From an uncultured Bacilli bacterium (GTDB lineage Bacteria; Bacillota_I; Bacilli_A; RFN20; CAG-826): a DNA stretch of 5,218 bases. Position 1 is the first letter of the stretch; the number at the start of each line of letters is the position of its first letter. Under the pieces are notes generated by a model, which saw only the letters and a program-made list of their open reading frames with translations, did no database searches and was not told where the DNA came from. Positions 1 to 5,218 of this stretch are shown here, piece after piece. Location of the stretch: positions 1 through 5,218 of the forward strand of contig CAKPAV010000135.1 of the NCBI GenBank assembly GCA_934133115.1. Direction: 5' to 3'. Both the position numbers and the translations under genes were made by a program.

Positions 1-840
1 ATTACATATTTTTTCATAGCCTTCTTCACTAGTCATTTTAATGCCTGTAACTCTTGATAAAACATTTTGTTGACTAATACGGAATCTTACAAAAATATCT
101 GGTTCATTTAATACTTGGACACCAATAACTGGCTTTTTGCCTTCGTGCGTAGAGTCAAATTCATAAATGTAATCCATCATTTTAGTTATTGCATTACTTT
201 CACGGTTCATTAAATTTACGTTATCAAAATCTAAGAACCACATAACGCCATAATAATTCCAATATTCACCAGTTCTTAAAGCGTCAAATTTTGGATAAGT
301 TTTTCCATCTCTTAAAATGTAATCAGGAACAGTATATGAATGCGAATCGCCGCACATATTTGTACCAAACCATAACAATTCAATTTTTAAATTATAGCGA
401 TTAGCGAATGTTAACATATGCCATAAGAATGTATAGTCAAATTGATCTTGTTCTATTTCTAGTTTTGCCCATTCAATTGGTATTTGCACTACGGTTACAC
501 CAAGCTTTGATGCTTCTTTAAATAGTAATTCAACCTCATCATAAGATAATTTATCGCAGTTCATAAACGCATCAACACGAATTTGTGAACCCATAAATAA
601 GAAGTCTTTACCATTTACTTTAATATGATTTCCATAATTATCTTTAACAATTTCAGAAACTAACACATCACTTCCATCATATATTGGTGCTTTTTTATCT
701 AGATCATTAATCGAAGTATTATTTGATGTACTTGGTGTATTATTACTTGGTTTTGTAGAATTAGAAGATGAATTTGTATTATTGCAACTTGCTAACATTC
801 CTAATAATACTAGTAAAGATACTTTCTTAATATTTTTCAT
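1..840 (-). CDS. Lipoprotein glycoside hydrolase, clan GH-A type (beta-galactosidase-like), C-terminus cut by window edge
   Basis: Reading back from the ATG at 840-838 gives 280 uninterrupted codons to the left edge, so the 3' end lies outside. Residues 1-19 form a lipoprotein signal (MKNIKK, hydrophobic core, lipobox LASC with Cys19), followed by an N/S/T-rich linker to about residue 42, as expected for an enzyme tethered outside the membrane. The rest reads as the first half of a TIM barrel: LFMGSQIRVDAF (81-92), TVVQIPIEW (116-124), LKIELLWFGTN (151-161) with VPDYIL just after, and PVIGVQVLNEPD (237-248). Asn245-Glu246-Pro247 matches the clan GH-A acid/base motif. The LLWFG and NEP blocks recall GH35/GH42-like proteins carrying DUF4978 or DUF5597. 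That family name is from memory and the substrate is not established. The nucleophile Glu should lie beyond the window. The gene starts one base after the stop of the 975-residue surface protein, implying one operon. A glycosidase fold is likely; the exact family is uncertain. Confidence 0.85.
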   Translation of the reverse strand, partial: MKNIKKVSLLVLLGMLASCNNTNSSSNSTKPSNNTPSTSNNTSINDLDKKAPIYDGSDVLVSEIVKDNYGNHIKVNGKDFLFMGSQIRVDAFMNCDKLSYDEVELLFKEASKLGVTVVQIPIEWAKLEIEQDQFDYTFLWHMLTFANRYNLKIELLWFGTNMCGDSHSYTVPDYILRDGKTYPKFDALRTGEYWNYYGVMWFLDFDNVNLMNRESNAITKMMDYIYEFDSTHEGKKPVIGVQVLNEPDIFVRFRISQQNVLSRVTGIKMTSEEGYEKICN

Positions 841-841
841 A

Positions 842-3769
842 CTACTCCTTCTTAGCATCTAAATCATCTTCATTTGACGCTAGTTCTTCATTTTTTGTTA
901 CTTTTTTCTTTTTTAACAAAGTGAAAGTTATAAATCCTCCTGCAATAATAACTACGGCACCACTAATTCCTAAAATTAATCCTAAATTAGAAGAATTATT
1001 ATTATCATTATTTTTAGAAGATAAGACATTAAATTCTTTTGTAACTGTCTCTTTATTTCCATATATGTCTTCTACAACTACTTTAACCGCGTATTTTCCT
1101 TCAATTGTAACTTTATAAACAAATTCATCTTTATTAGTGAATTTTTCGCTTGTTCCATCAGGTTTAGTGATAGTAACAGTTACATCATATTCACTATCAT
1201 CAGTTACTTTTATATCTAATTTAACTTCTTCATTAATGTTATAAGAATCTTTAAGATTAACTTCCACAACTGGTTTTAAAGTATCTGGAATATTAATTAT
1301 AAATTCCTTAGTTGCACTATTTGGTGTCGGTTCCGCGTTATCCATAGCTTCATAAACAATTTTATAAATGCCTGGTTTATCAAATTTATAATCTTCGTTC
1401 ACTGAAACGCTAACTATTTCTCCATTAGGTTTAAGAACATTAATTGAATAATTAATAACATTATCACTATAAGTGGCGCCTAATATTTTAACTGTTGAGT
1501 TTAAATCATATGTTGATTCATATTGTCCATCAACTTGTATTTCAATTACGCCAGTTACGCTTTTACAAGTAACATTAAATTCCTTTTTTACTTCTACGCC
1601 ATTTGTGCCTTTTGCCACAAATGTTAATTTATAAACACCTAATTTATTAAATTGATAATTAACCTTTCCATCATTAATATCAACAATACTTGTTTCGCCA
1701 TCTGGATCAACAACATTTAATTTAACTTCTTCATTGCCTTGAATATCTTTAGCATAAACATTGATATCAAGACTATCATTTAATGAAATAGTTTCAGGAA
1801 TATTTGTTTTAACATTTAAATCAATGTTATTCCAAGTAATTGGTTTAGTAAAACTTTGTCCGTCAATTTCTTTAACAATCATTTCAAAATTGCTAATTGC
1901 ACCTGCACCTAAATTAGAAGTTTCTAGTCTTACACTAAATCTCTTACTAGATAAAGTACCTAATACAGCATTAACTTGCTCATAAGCTTTGTCCACTCTT
2001 TGAAGTCCACCTGTTCTTTCTCCAAAGAAGGTATCATCTTTATTAAATCCCATATGGTAACAATCTTCGATATCATTGACATTACGAGAAATCCAACCAG
2101 TTTCCGGAATATCAATGTAATTTATTCCTCCATCATTTGAGATATACACATTAGTCGGACGATCAGCGCCAGAATGGTCAATCCATACGCGATACATTAA
2201 AACAATTTCTTCGTTTTCTTCACTTACAAGAATTAAATTTACATAATTAGTATCATTATTAACTCCATTAATTGTCTTACTATTTACAATAAATTTAATA
2301 TTAAATTCTTCATCTAAATCGAATGTTCCTAGATTGAATTGCTTAAAGTTATCACTACTTATTAAAGCAATACCAGAGTCAACATATTCTGCGAACATAT
2401 TTGCCGTATCAGTAGAAATAAATGGAACTATATCTTTAGTTTTTAATTGAATATTCACATTAATTGGATCAGAAACTGTTGTTCCAGTGGAATTAGTAAC
2501 TTCGTAAACTAATTTATAAGCGCCTCCAACAAAAGAACCATCAACATAATAAGTAAATTTATGGTCGCTATTTTCTTCAATTGTTGTGACTAAAGTATCC
2601 TCACTATCATACATTTTTAGAATAGTTTTAGCGGCACCTGTTGCATCTTCAATAACAGGTTTATCAAATGTAATATAGGTTAAAGGATTAATAGTTAAGT
2701 CATCAATAGTTGGTAAAGAAACAATTGTTGGCTTTTCAATGCCATCGCTAATCTCAAAAGTAAATTCTTTTTCACTTACGTTACCCACGCTATCGCTAGC
2801 AATAAGAGTAACATTCATTATTCCTTTAGTTGCTGGAGTAAATGTCTTGCCATCAGTTTCAACTCCATCAATACGCACTTTATAAGTAACATTGCTAAAT
2901 AGATCATATGCATTTACAGGAATTTCATAAGGCTCATTAATCATTAAAGTTTTGTTAACTGAAGCTTTGTTAAATGTAGGAGCAACATTATCAATAAAAC
3001 TTGTTCCATCATTTGCTAGCGATTGTCCATTTATTGACTTAATAGTAATTTCAGTTTCATTAGTAAATCCATTTTCACCTTGAATTTTAAAATAAACTTG
3101 ATCAATATCTTTTAACGCTTCCTTGCGGTCACTTATAATATCACTATTTCCTAATGGAACAATACCCTCTTGTCCGCCTACATAGGATGAAACAAAGTTC
3201 TCTTTGTCTAATTGAATATAAAAACTTGAATCTTCCGTGGCATCACCCATAATAGCTAAGCCAGCGCCTTGATTATTCCAACCGCTACCATATAGGTTAT
3301 AAGAATGATTACCATTTCTTGATCCCCAAGCATTAGTCCAAACTCTTAATAATCCCAGTTGATTTTCACTTCCTGCTTGATAAATATAAATATCTAAGGC
3401 GTCACTATTTTGCGATTTAGAAATTTGATTGCCACTAGAATCAAATAATTTAGCGGATATTTCAATGCTAATTTTATCATTATTAGCTAAAGAAAAAGTT
3501 GTGCTACTACTAGTATTTGGAATAAGAGCATAATTTCTCCAAGCATCAGCACTACCACTAGTGTCCGCTCCTTGAATTAACATACGTACTCCATCATTAG
3601 AGTAAGACACTGTAGTATTGTTACCACTAGCAAATGTTGAGACAGGAATATTACTCATCAACACTTCCTTACTTGCTGCATAGGTAGTAATCGCTTTTCC
3701 ACCATTAACCACGCCTAAGGTTAAGCCAAGAAACGCAATAGACATTAAGCTCACAAATGATTTTTTCAT
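842..3769 (-). CDS. Secreted, membrane-anchored modular surface protein with two beta-sandwich modules and five Ig-like domains
   Basis: This is a complete 975-residue gene, ATG to TAG. Residues 1-32 are a signal peptide (MKKSF, hydrophobic core, likely cleavage after TYAA). Then come a beta-sandwich module (about 35-262), Ig-like domain 1 (263-341), Ig-like domain 2 (345-443), a second diverged beta-sandwich module (447-642), and Ig-like domains 3-5 in tandem (643-737, 739-828, 830-915). An Asn/Ser linker (916-927), one membrane helix (about 928-951), KKKK (953-956) and a charged cytoplasmic tail follow. No LPXTG motif is seen, so it is probably held by the helix itself. Only two cysteines are present (570 and 735). 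No catalytic motif is recognised; a role in displaying carbohydrate-binding or adhesive modules is inferred from architecture and from the co-translated glycosidase downstream. Boundaries are approximate. Its N-terminal third is closely related to the protein encoded upstream. Start chosen because the signal peptide begins there, with AAAGGA 12 bases before. Confidence 0.93.
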   Translation of the reverse strand: MKKSFVSLMSIAFLGLTLGVVNGGKAITTYAASKEVLMSNIPVSTFASGNNTTVSYSNDGVRMLIQGADTSGSADAWRNYALIPNTSSSTTFSLANNDKISIEISAKLFDSSGNQISKSQNSDALDIYIYQAGSENQLGLLRVWTNAWGSRNGNHSYNLYGSGWNNQGAGLAIMGDATEDSSFYIQLDKENFVSSYVGGQEGIVPLGNSDIISDRKEALKDIDQVYFKIQGENGFTNETEITIKSINGQSLANDGTSFIDNVAPTFNKASVNKTLMINEPYEIPVNAYDLFSNVTYKVRIDGVETDGKTFTPATKGIMNVTLIASDSVGNVSEKEFTFEISDGIEKPTIVSLPTIDDLTINPLTYITFDKPVIEDATGAAKTILKMYDSEDTLVTTIEENSDHKFTYYVDGSFVGGAYKLVYEVTNSTGTTVSDPINVNIQLKTKDIVPFISTDTANMFAEYVDSGIALISSDNFKQFNLGTFDLDEEFNIKFIVNSKTINGVNNDTNYVNLILVSEENEEIVLMYRVWIDHSGADRPTNVYISNDGGINYIDIPETGWISRNVNDIEDCYHMGFNKDDTFFGERTGGLQRVDKAYEQVNAVLGTLSSKRFSVRLETSNLGAGAISNFEMIVKEIDGQSFTKPITWNNIDLNVKTNIPETISLNDSLDINVYAKDIQGNEEVKLNVVDPDGETSIVDINDGKVNYQFNKLGVYKLTFVAKGTNGVEVKKEFNVTCKSVTGVIEIQVDGQYESTYDLNSTVKILGATYSDNVINYSINVLKPNGEIVSVSVNEDYKFDKPGIYKIVYEAMDNAEPTPNSATKEFIINIPDTLKPVVEVNLKDSYNINEEVKLDIKVTDDSEYDVTVTITKPDGTSEKFTNKDEFVYKVTIEGKYAVKVVVEDIYGNKETVTKEFNVLSSKNNDNNNSSNLGLILGISGAVVIIAGGFITFTLLKKKKVTKNEELASNEDDLDAKKE
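845..850 (-). promoter_or_regulatory. Shine-Dalgarno of the glycosidase gene, embedded in the end of the upstream gene
   Basis: On the minus strand AAGGAG is followed by TAGT and then the ATG at 840. The same bases encode the last Lys and Glu of the upstream protein, and the TAG stop lies inside the four-base spacer. This settles the ATG at 840 as the start and indicates termination-reinitiation coupling between the two genes. Confidence 0.85.
1025..1843 (-). repeat. Three tandem Ig-like domain repeats within the 975-residue protein
   Basis: Protein-level repeats of about 85-95 residues align on two recurring blocks. The first is an edge turn, read as VDPDGE, LKPNGE and ITKPDG. The second is a later strand, read as NKLGVYKLTF, DKPGIYKIVYEA and IEGKYAVKVVVED. 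Each unit ends in a KEF-type strand (KKEFNV, KEFIINI, KEFNV). The units are well diverged, so this is an old domain array and not a slippage-prone DNA repeat. Such arrays commonly act as stalks lifting a functional module off the cell surface. Confidence 0.8.
1844..2431 (-). other. Second copy of the beta-sandwich module (domain within the 975-residue protein)
   Basis: Residues about 447-642 follow the order of the N-terminal module: an opening strand run, then YRVWID (526-531; RVWTNAW in the first copy), a polar glycine-rich stretch, a strand RFSVRLETSN (610-619), and a closing KEIDGQSF (633-640; compare KSINGQSL). Similarity is weak outside these landmarks, so it is a diverged copy that may bind a different ligand. 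Homology is inferred from order and motifs only. Confidence 0.6.
2984..3667 (-). other. First beta-sandwich module (domain within the 975-residue protein)
   Basis: Residues about 35-262 directly follow the signal peptide. Alternating strands, aromatic residues (DAWRNY, LRVWTNAWGS, SGWNN) and the FYIQLDKEN then SSYVGG blocks resemble a LamG/lectin-like or carbohydrate-binding beta-sandwich. The module closes with KSINGQSLANDGT just before Ig-like domain 1. I cannot assign it to a named family. The same module, with long identical stretches, forms the visible N-terminal part of the gene upstream. Confidence 0.6.
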
Positions 3770-3781
3770 AATTTAGAAAAT

Positions 3782-3787
3782 TCCTTT
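3782..3787 (-). promoter_or_regulatory. Shine-Dalgarno of the 975-residue surface protein gene
   Basis: AAAGGA on the minus strand, within the purine run AAGAAAGGAA, lies 12 bases upstream of the ATG at 3769. The spacing is slightly long but acceptable, and it supports that ATG as the start. Confidence 0.75.
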
Positions 3788-3797
3788 CTTTAATTTA

Positions 3798-3811
3798 TTA
3801 AAGCGCTTTCG
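3798..3811 (-). promoter_or_regulatory. cre-like / LacI-family operator palindrome
   Basis: The minus strand reads CGAAAGCGCTTTAA, centred on the perfect palindrome AAAGCGCTTT (3800-3809). Against the remembered CcpA cre consensus TGWAARCGYTWNCW it matches 12 of 14 positions, missing the first T and the C at position 13. It lies just downstream of a possible -10 at 3827-3832, where a bound LacI-type protein would block initiation or early elongation. CcpA or a dedicated LacI-family sugar regulator could be the reader. The same bases can also fold as a small hairpin, AAAGCG-AAAG-CGCTTT. Confidence 0.5.
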
Positions 3812-3826
3812 CTTTTTTCTAGATAT

Positions 3827-3832
3827 ATTTTA
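3827..3832 (-). promoter_or_regulatory. Possible proximal -10 element (TAAAAT) for the surface protein/glycosidase operon
   Basis: TAAAAT on the minus strand would place a transcription start near 3820, just ahead of the cre-like operator, an arrangement common for LacI-type repression. The hexamer 17 bases upstream (ATGAAC) matches the -35 consensus poorly, 3 of 6. In such AT-rich DNA the hexamer alone is weak evidence. Confidence 0.25.
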
Positions 3833-3903
3833 TCAAATTCAATAATTGAGTTCATAAATTGATAAGCTTTTAGCCAAAATATTAAATCGATAATATTAAC
3901 TTT

Positions 3904-3932
3904 ATTATACATGATGAAAAAGGTAATATTAA
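3904..3932 (-). promoter_or_regulatory. Possible distal sigma-A-type promoter for the surface protein/glycosidase operon
   Basis: On the minus strand, TTAATA (3932-3927) and a perfect TATAAT (3909-3904) are separated by 17 bases. The -35 matches TTGACA at 4 of 6. Initiation near 3897 would give a leader of about 130 bases that includes the cre-like operator, which could then act as a roadblock. It lies just after the terminator of the upstream gene, where a new promoter is expected. Confidence 0.4.
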
Positions 3933-3940
3933 CCATAAGT

Positions 3941-3981
3941 AAAAAAACAAAAAGAGCACATATAATTACTCATACATGCTC
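3941..3981 (-). terminator. Intrinsic terminator of the upstream surface protein gene
   Basis: The minus-strand transcript forms GAGCAUGUAU - loop of 8 - AUAUGUGCUC: a 10-pair stem with two G-U pairs (arms 3972-3981 and 3954-3963). The run UUUUUGUUUUUUU (3953-3941) follows directly. It starts about 18 bases after the TAA at 4002-4000. The two G-U pairs become C-A mismatches on the plus strand, so the stem is best formed in the minus transcript. It separates the upstream gene from the two-gene operon. Confidence 0.85.
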
Positions 3982-3999
3982 ATTTGTTTTTTAACGAAT

Positions 4000-5218
4000 T
4001 TAAAGTGATTTTTTCTTTTTAGAAATTAAGAAATAGCCAATAAAAGGAATAAATCCTAATAAACTTATTAATATAACACTTGTTGTTCCTAAGTCTTGCT
4101 TTGTAATGTTAACAATGGATTGATTAACATTATCATTATTACTAGATTTAATATTTAGCATTGCTTTTAAATAATCCATAGTTTGACCAATAGTTACGTC
4201 ATCAATATCATTGGTAGTTCTTATAGTTTCTTTTTCAGTCGCATTAAATGCTTCAAACTTATTAAACATTTCTTCTAGTTTAGCCACATTTTGATCTTCA
4301 AGCATTTCACAAATACTACCATTAACTCTTAAATTGCGCCATTCATTAATAAATGTATCGACACTATAAATAGCATTAATCGTAAATGATTTACTTGTAA
4401 TATTTCCACCTAAGTCTATCGCGGATATTGTCACTTCATGACTTCCTGGCATAAGGGTAATTTTTTTGCCTGCTACTTTTTGATTTCCATCTATAGAAAC
4501 TGTATAGGTAACACTACTAAATAAATCATTTGCTATTACCGGAATTTCATATTCTTCATAAGCCGGAACTTCTTTTAATACTTTTGCTAAACTTGATTTT
4601 GTAAATATTGGAGCAACATTATCCACAAAATTTGTCCCATCATTAGCTAAAGACTGACCATTAATTGAACAAAGTGTAACATCAGTATCTTTGGTAAAAC
4701 CATTACTACCTTTCACTCTTACATAAATTCCACCAGCATCTTTTATAGCATTTTTAGCAGTTTCTATAAATGCAGCATTACCTAATGCAACAGGAGAATC
4801 ATTTCCTCCAACATAAGAAGAAATAATATTTTCTTTATCAAATATAAATTTAAATTTATTATTTCCTGTCGCATCACCTTTAACCCAATAATCTGCGGCT
4901 TTTTGACTTGTCCAAACTGTTGAATCATTAACTATATTATATATTTCAAATGAATGATCAGCATTTGTCCATCCACCAGAATTCACCCATATTCTAACCA
5001 TTGCAAAATCTTTATTTGTGGTTGAGTCAGTAAAATAAAATTCTAAAGCCCCTCCGCCATCATTAACAGATTCTGATAATTGAGTATTCGTTGTAGCGTC
5101 ATACATTTTAACTGAAATCTCTAATTCTAATGTATCACTAATATCAAAACTAAGTGAATCACGGCTATCGTAAGCAGGTAGTTCTGCCGAATACTTCCAA
5201 GCTTCGTCACCTTTATTA
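4000..5218 (-). CDS. Secreted, membrane-anchored modular surface protein, paralogue of the 975-residue protein; N-terminus beyond the window
   Basis: The reading frame is open to the right edge; 405 complete codons are visible, numbered here from the first (5217), and it ends in TAA. The ATG at 5106 is internal: the 37 codons before it (GDEAWKYSAELP...) align with residues 73 onward of the 975-residue protein. The true start and signal peptide therefore lie outside. Visible parts are a beta-sandwich module (1-197), one Ig-like domain (200-283; YEIPVIANDLFSSVTY), and a helical domain (about 288-355; NEWRNLR, one Cys at 303, then IGQTMDYLKAML). A polar linker, a membrane helix (about 379-398) and KKKK (400-403) follow. 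The tail resembles a sortase substrate, but no LPXTG is seen. No catalytic residues are recognised; surface binding or adhesion is inferred. A terminator follows, so it ends its own transcription unit. Confidence 0.88.
   Translation of the reverse strand, partial: NKGDEAWKYSAELPAYDSRDSLSFDISDTLELEISVKMYDATTNTQLSESVNDGGGALEFYFTDSTTNKDFAMVRIWVNSGGWTNADHSFEIYNIVNDSTVWTSQKAADYWVKGDATGNNKFKFIFDKENIISSYVGGNDSPVALGNAAFIETAKNAIKDAGGIYVRVKGSNGFTKDTDVTLCSINGQSLANDGTNFVDNVAPIFTKSSLAKVLKEVPAYEEYEIPVIANDLFSSVTYTVSIDGNQKVAGKKITLMPGSHEVTISAIDLGGNITSKSFTINAIYSVDTFINEWRNLRVNGSICEMLEDQNVAKLEEMFNKFEAFNATEKETIRTTNDIDDVTIGQTMDYLKAMLNIKSSNNDNVNQSIVNITKQDLGTTSVILISLLGFIPFIGYFLISKKKKSL
4369..4620 (-). other. Ig-like domain shared with the 975-residue paralogue
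   Basis: Visible residues 200-283 run from NVAPIF to SFTINAI. They match Ig-like domain 1 of the paralogue in its opening NVAP, the strand YEIPV, DLFSxVTY, SIDG, and the closing ISAIDLGGN, where the paralogue has LIASDSVGN. The D-x-x-G-N turn is typical of bacterial Ig-like and HYR-like folds. It links the beta-sandwich module to the helical domain. Confidence 0.7.
4627..5217 (-). other. Third copy of the beta-sandwich module (domain in the upstream protein, N-terminal part missing)
   Basis: Visible residues 1-197 align along their length with residues 73-262 of the 975-residue protein. Shared blocks include VRIWVNSGGW (compare LRVWTNAWGS), the DKEN and SSYVGG pair, NGFT and SINGQSLANDGT. 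An insertion around residues 95-110 (YNIVNDSTVW) makes the region before the GDAT block longer than in the paralogue, which may alter the binding surface. Confidence 0.6.

Noticed and set aside
921..1118. Plus-strand open frame of 65 codons.
   Set aside because: It lies wholly inside the coding region of the 975-residue protein, has no ribosome binding site, and reads as the antisense of the membrane helix and Ig-like domain 5.
1025..1843. A DNA-level tandem repeat or phase-variable tract in the Ig-like array.
   Set aside because: The repeats are recognisable only as protein motifs; the nucleotide sequences are too diverged for slippage or recombination.
1761..1985. Plus-strand open frame of 74 codons.
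   Set aside because: It is antisense to the second beta-sandwich module and Ig-like domain 3, with no translation signal or recognisable product.
3790..3936. A 48-codon minus-strand open frame in the leader (ATG at 3936, TAA at 3792-3790), ending beside the Shine-Dalgarno of the surface protein gene.
   Set aside because: No Shine-Dalgarno precedes any of its three ATGs, the first follows a terminator U-run, and the frame runs through the candidate promoters and operator. It is probably chance in AT-rich DNA.
3941..3981. A bidirectional terminator.
   Set aside because: On the plus strand the two G-U pairs become C-A mismatches, and no plus-strand gene needs termination here.
3911..3994. A 27-codon plus-strand frame (MMKKVILTISKK...) in the intergenic region.
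   Set aside because: It has no ribosome binding site, it reads straight through the terminator hairpin, and its lysine-rich start comes from the A-runs.
1..5218. CRISPR arrays, tRNA or rRNA genes, insertion sequences.
   Set aside because: No regularly spaced direct repeats, cloverleaf sequences, rRNA-like blocks or transposase reading frames were seen on either strand.

Overview
The window is AT-rich (roughly one third G+C by eye), and all three genes it carries are on the minus strand, so transcription runs from high to low coordinates. Low G+C, Gram-positive-style Shine-Dalgarno sequences, a bacterial lipoprotein signal and large secreted proteins ending in one membrane helix plus a lysine cluster suggest a low-GC Firmicute, perhaps a gut Bacilli or Mollicutes-related lineage. 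Tryptophan is encoded by TGG, no in-frame TGA is needed, and the visible stops are TAA and TAG, so the standard bacterial code fits. The lineage is inferred, not proven.

Layout in transcription order. (1) 5218-4000: the 3' part of a gene for a secreted modular protein. It has a beta-sandwich module, one Ig-like domain, a short helical domain, a membrane helix and a KKKK end. Its true start lies beyond the right edge. (2) 3999-3770: an intergenic region with a strong intrinsic terminator for gene 1, a promoter region, a cre/LacI-operator-like palindrome and the ribosome binding site of the next gene. (3) 3769-842: a complete 975-residue surface protein with a signal peptide, two copies of the beta-sandwich module, five Ig-like domains and a C-terminal membrane anchor. 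(4) 840-1: the first 280 codons of a lipoprotein glycoside hydrolase of clan GH-A type, cut by the left edge. Its ATG lies one base after the preceding stop, and its Shine-Dalgarno is made from the last codons of the upstream gene, so the two are almost certainly co-transcribed and translationally coupled.

How they may work together (inference): two related membrane-anchored proteins display beta-sandwich modules on Ig-domain stalks beside a membrane-tethered glycosidase. That suits capture and cleavage of a host, plant or microbial glycan at the cell surface. The LacI/CcpA-type operator before the two-gene unit fits sugar-responsive control. The substrate cannot be read from the sequence. 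The beta-sandwich module, present three times here and ending in an I-[ND]-G-Q-S motif, is the least explained part and the best candidate for something not well described.
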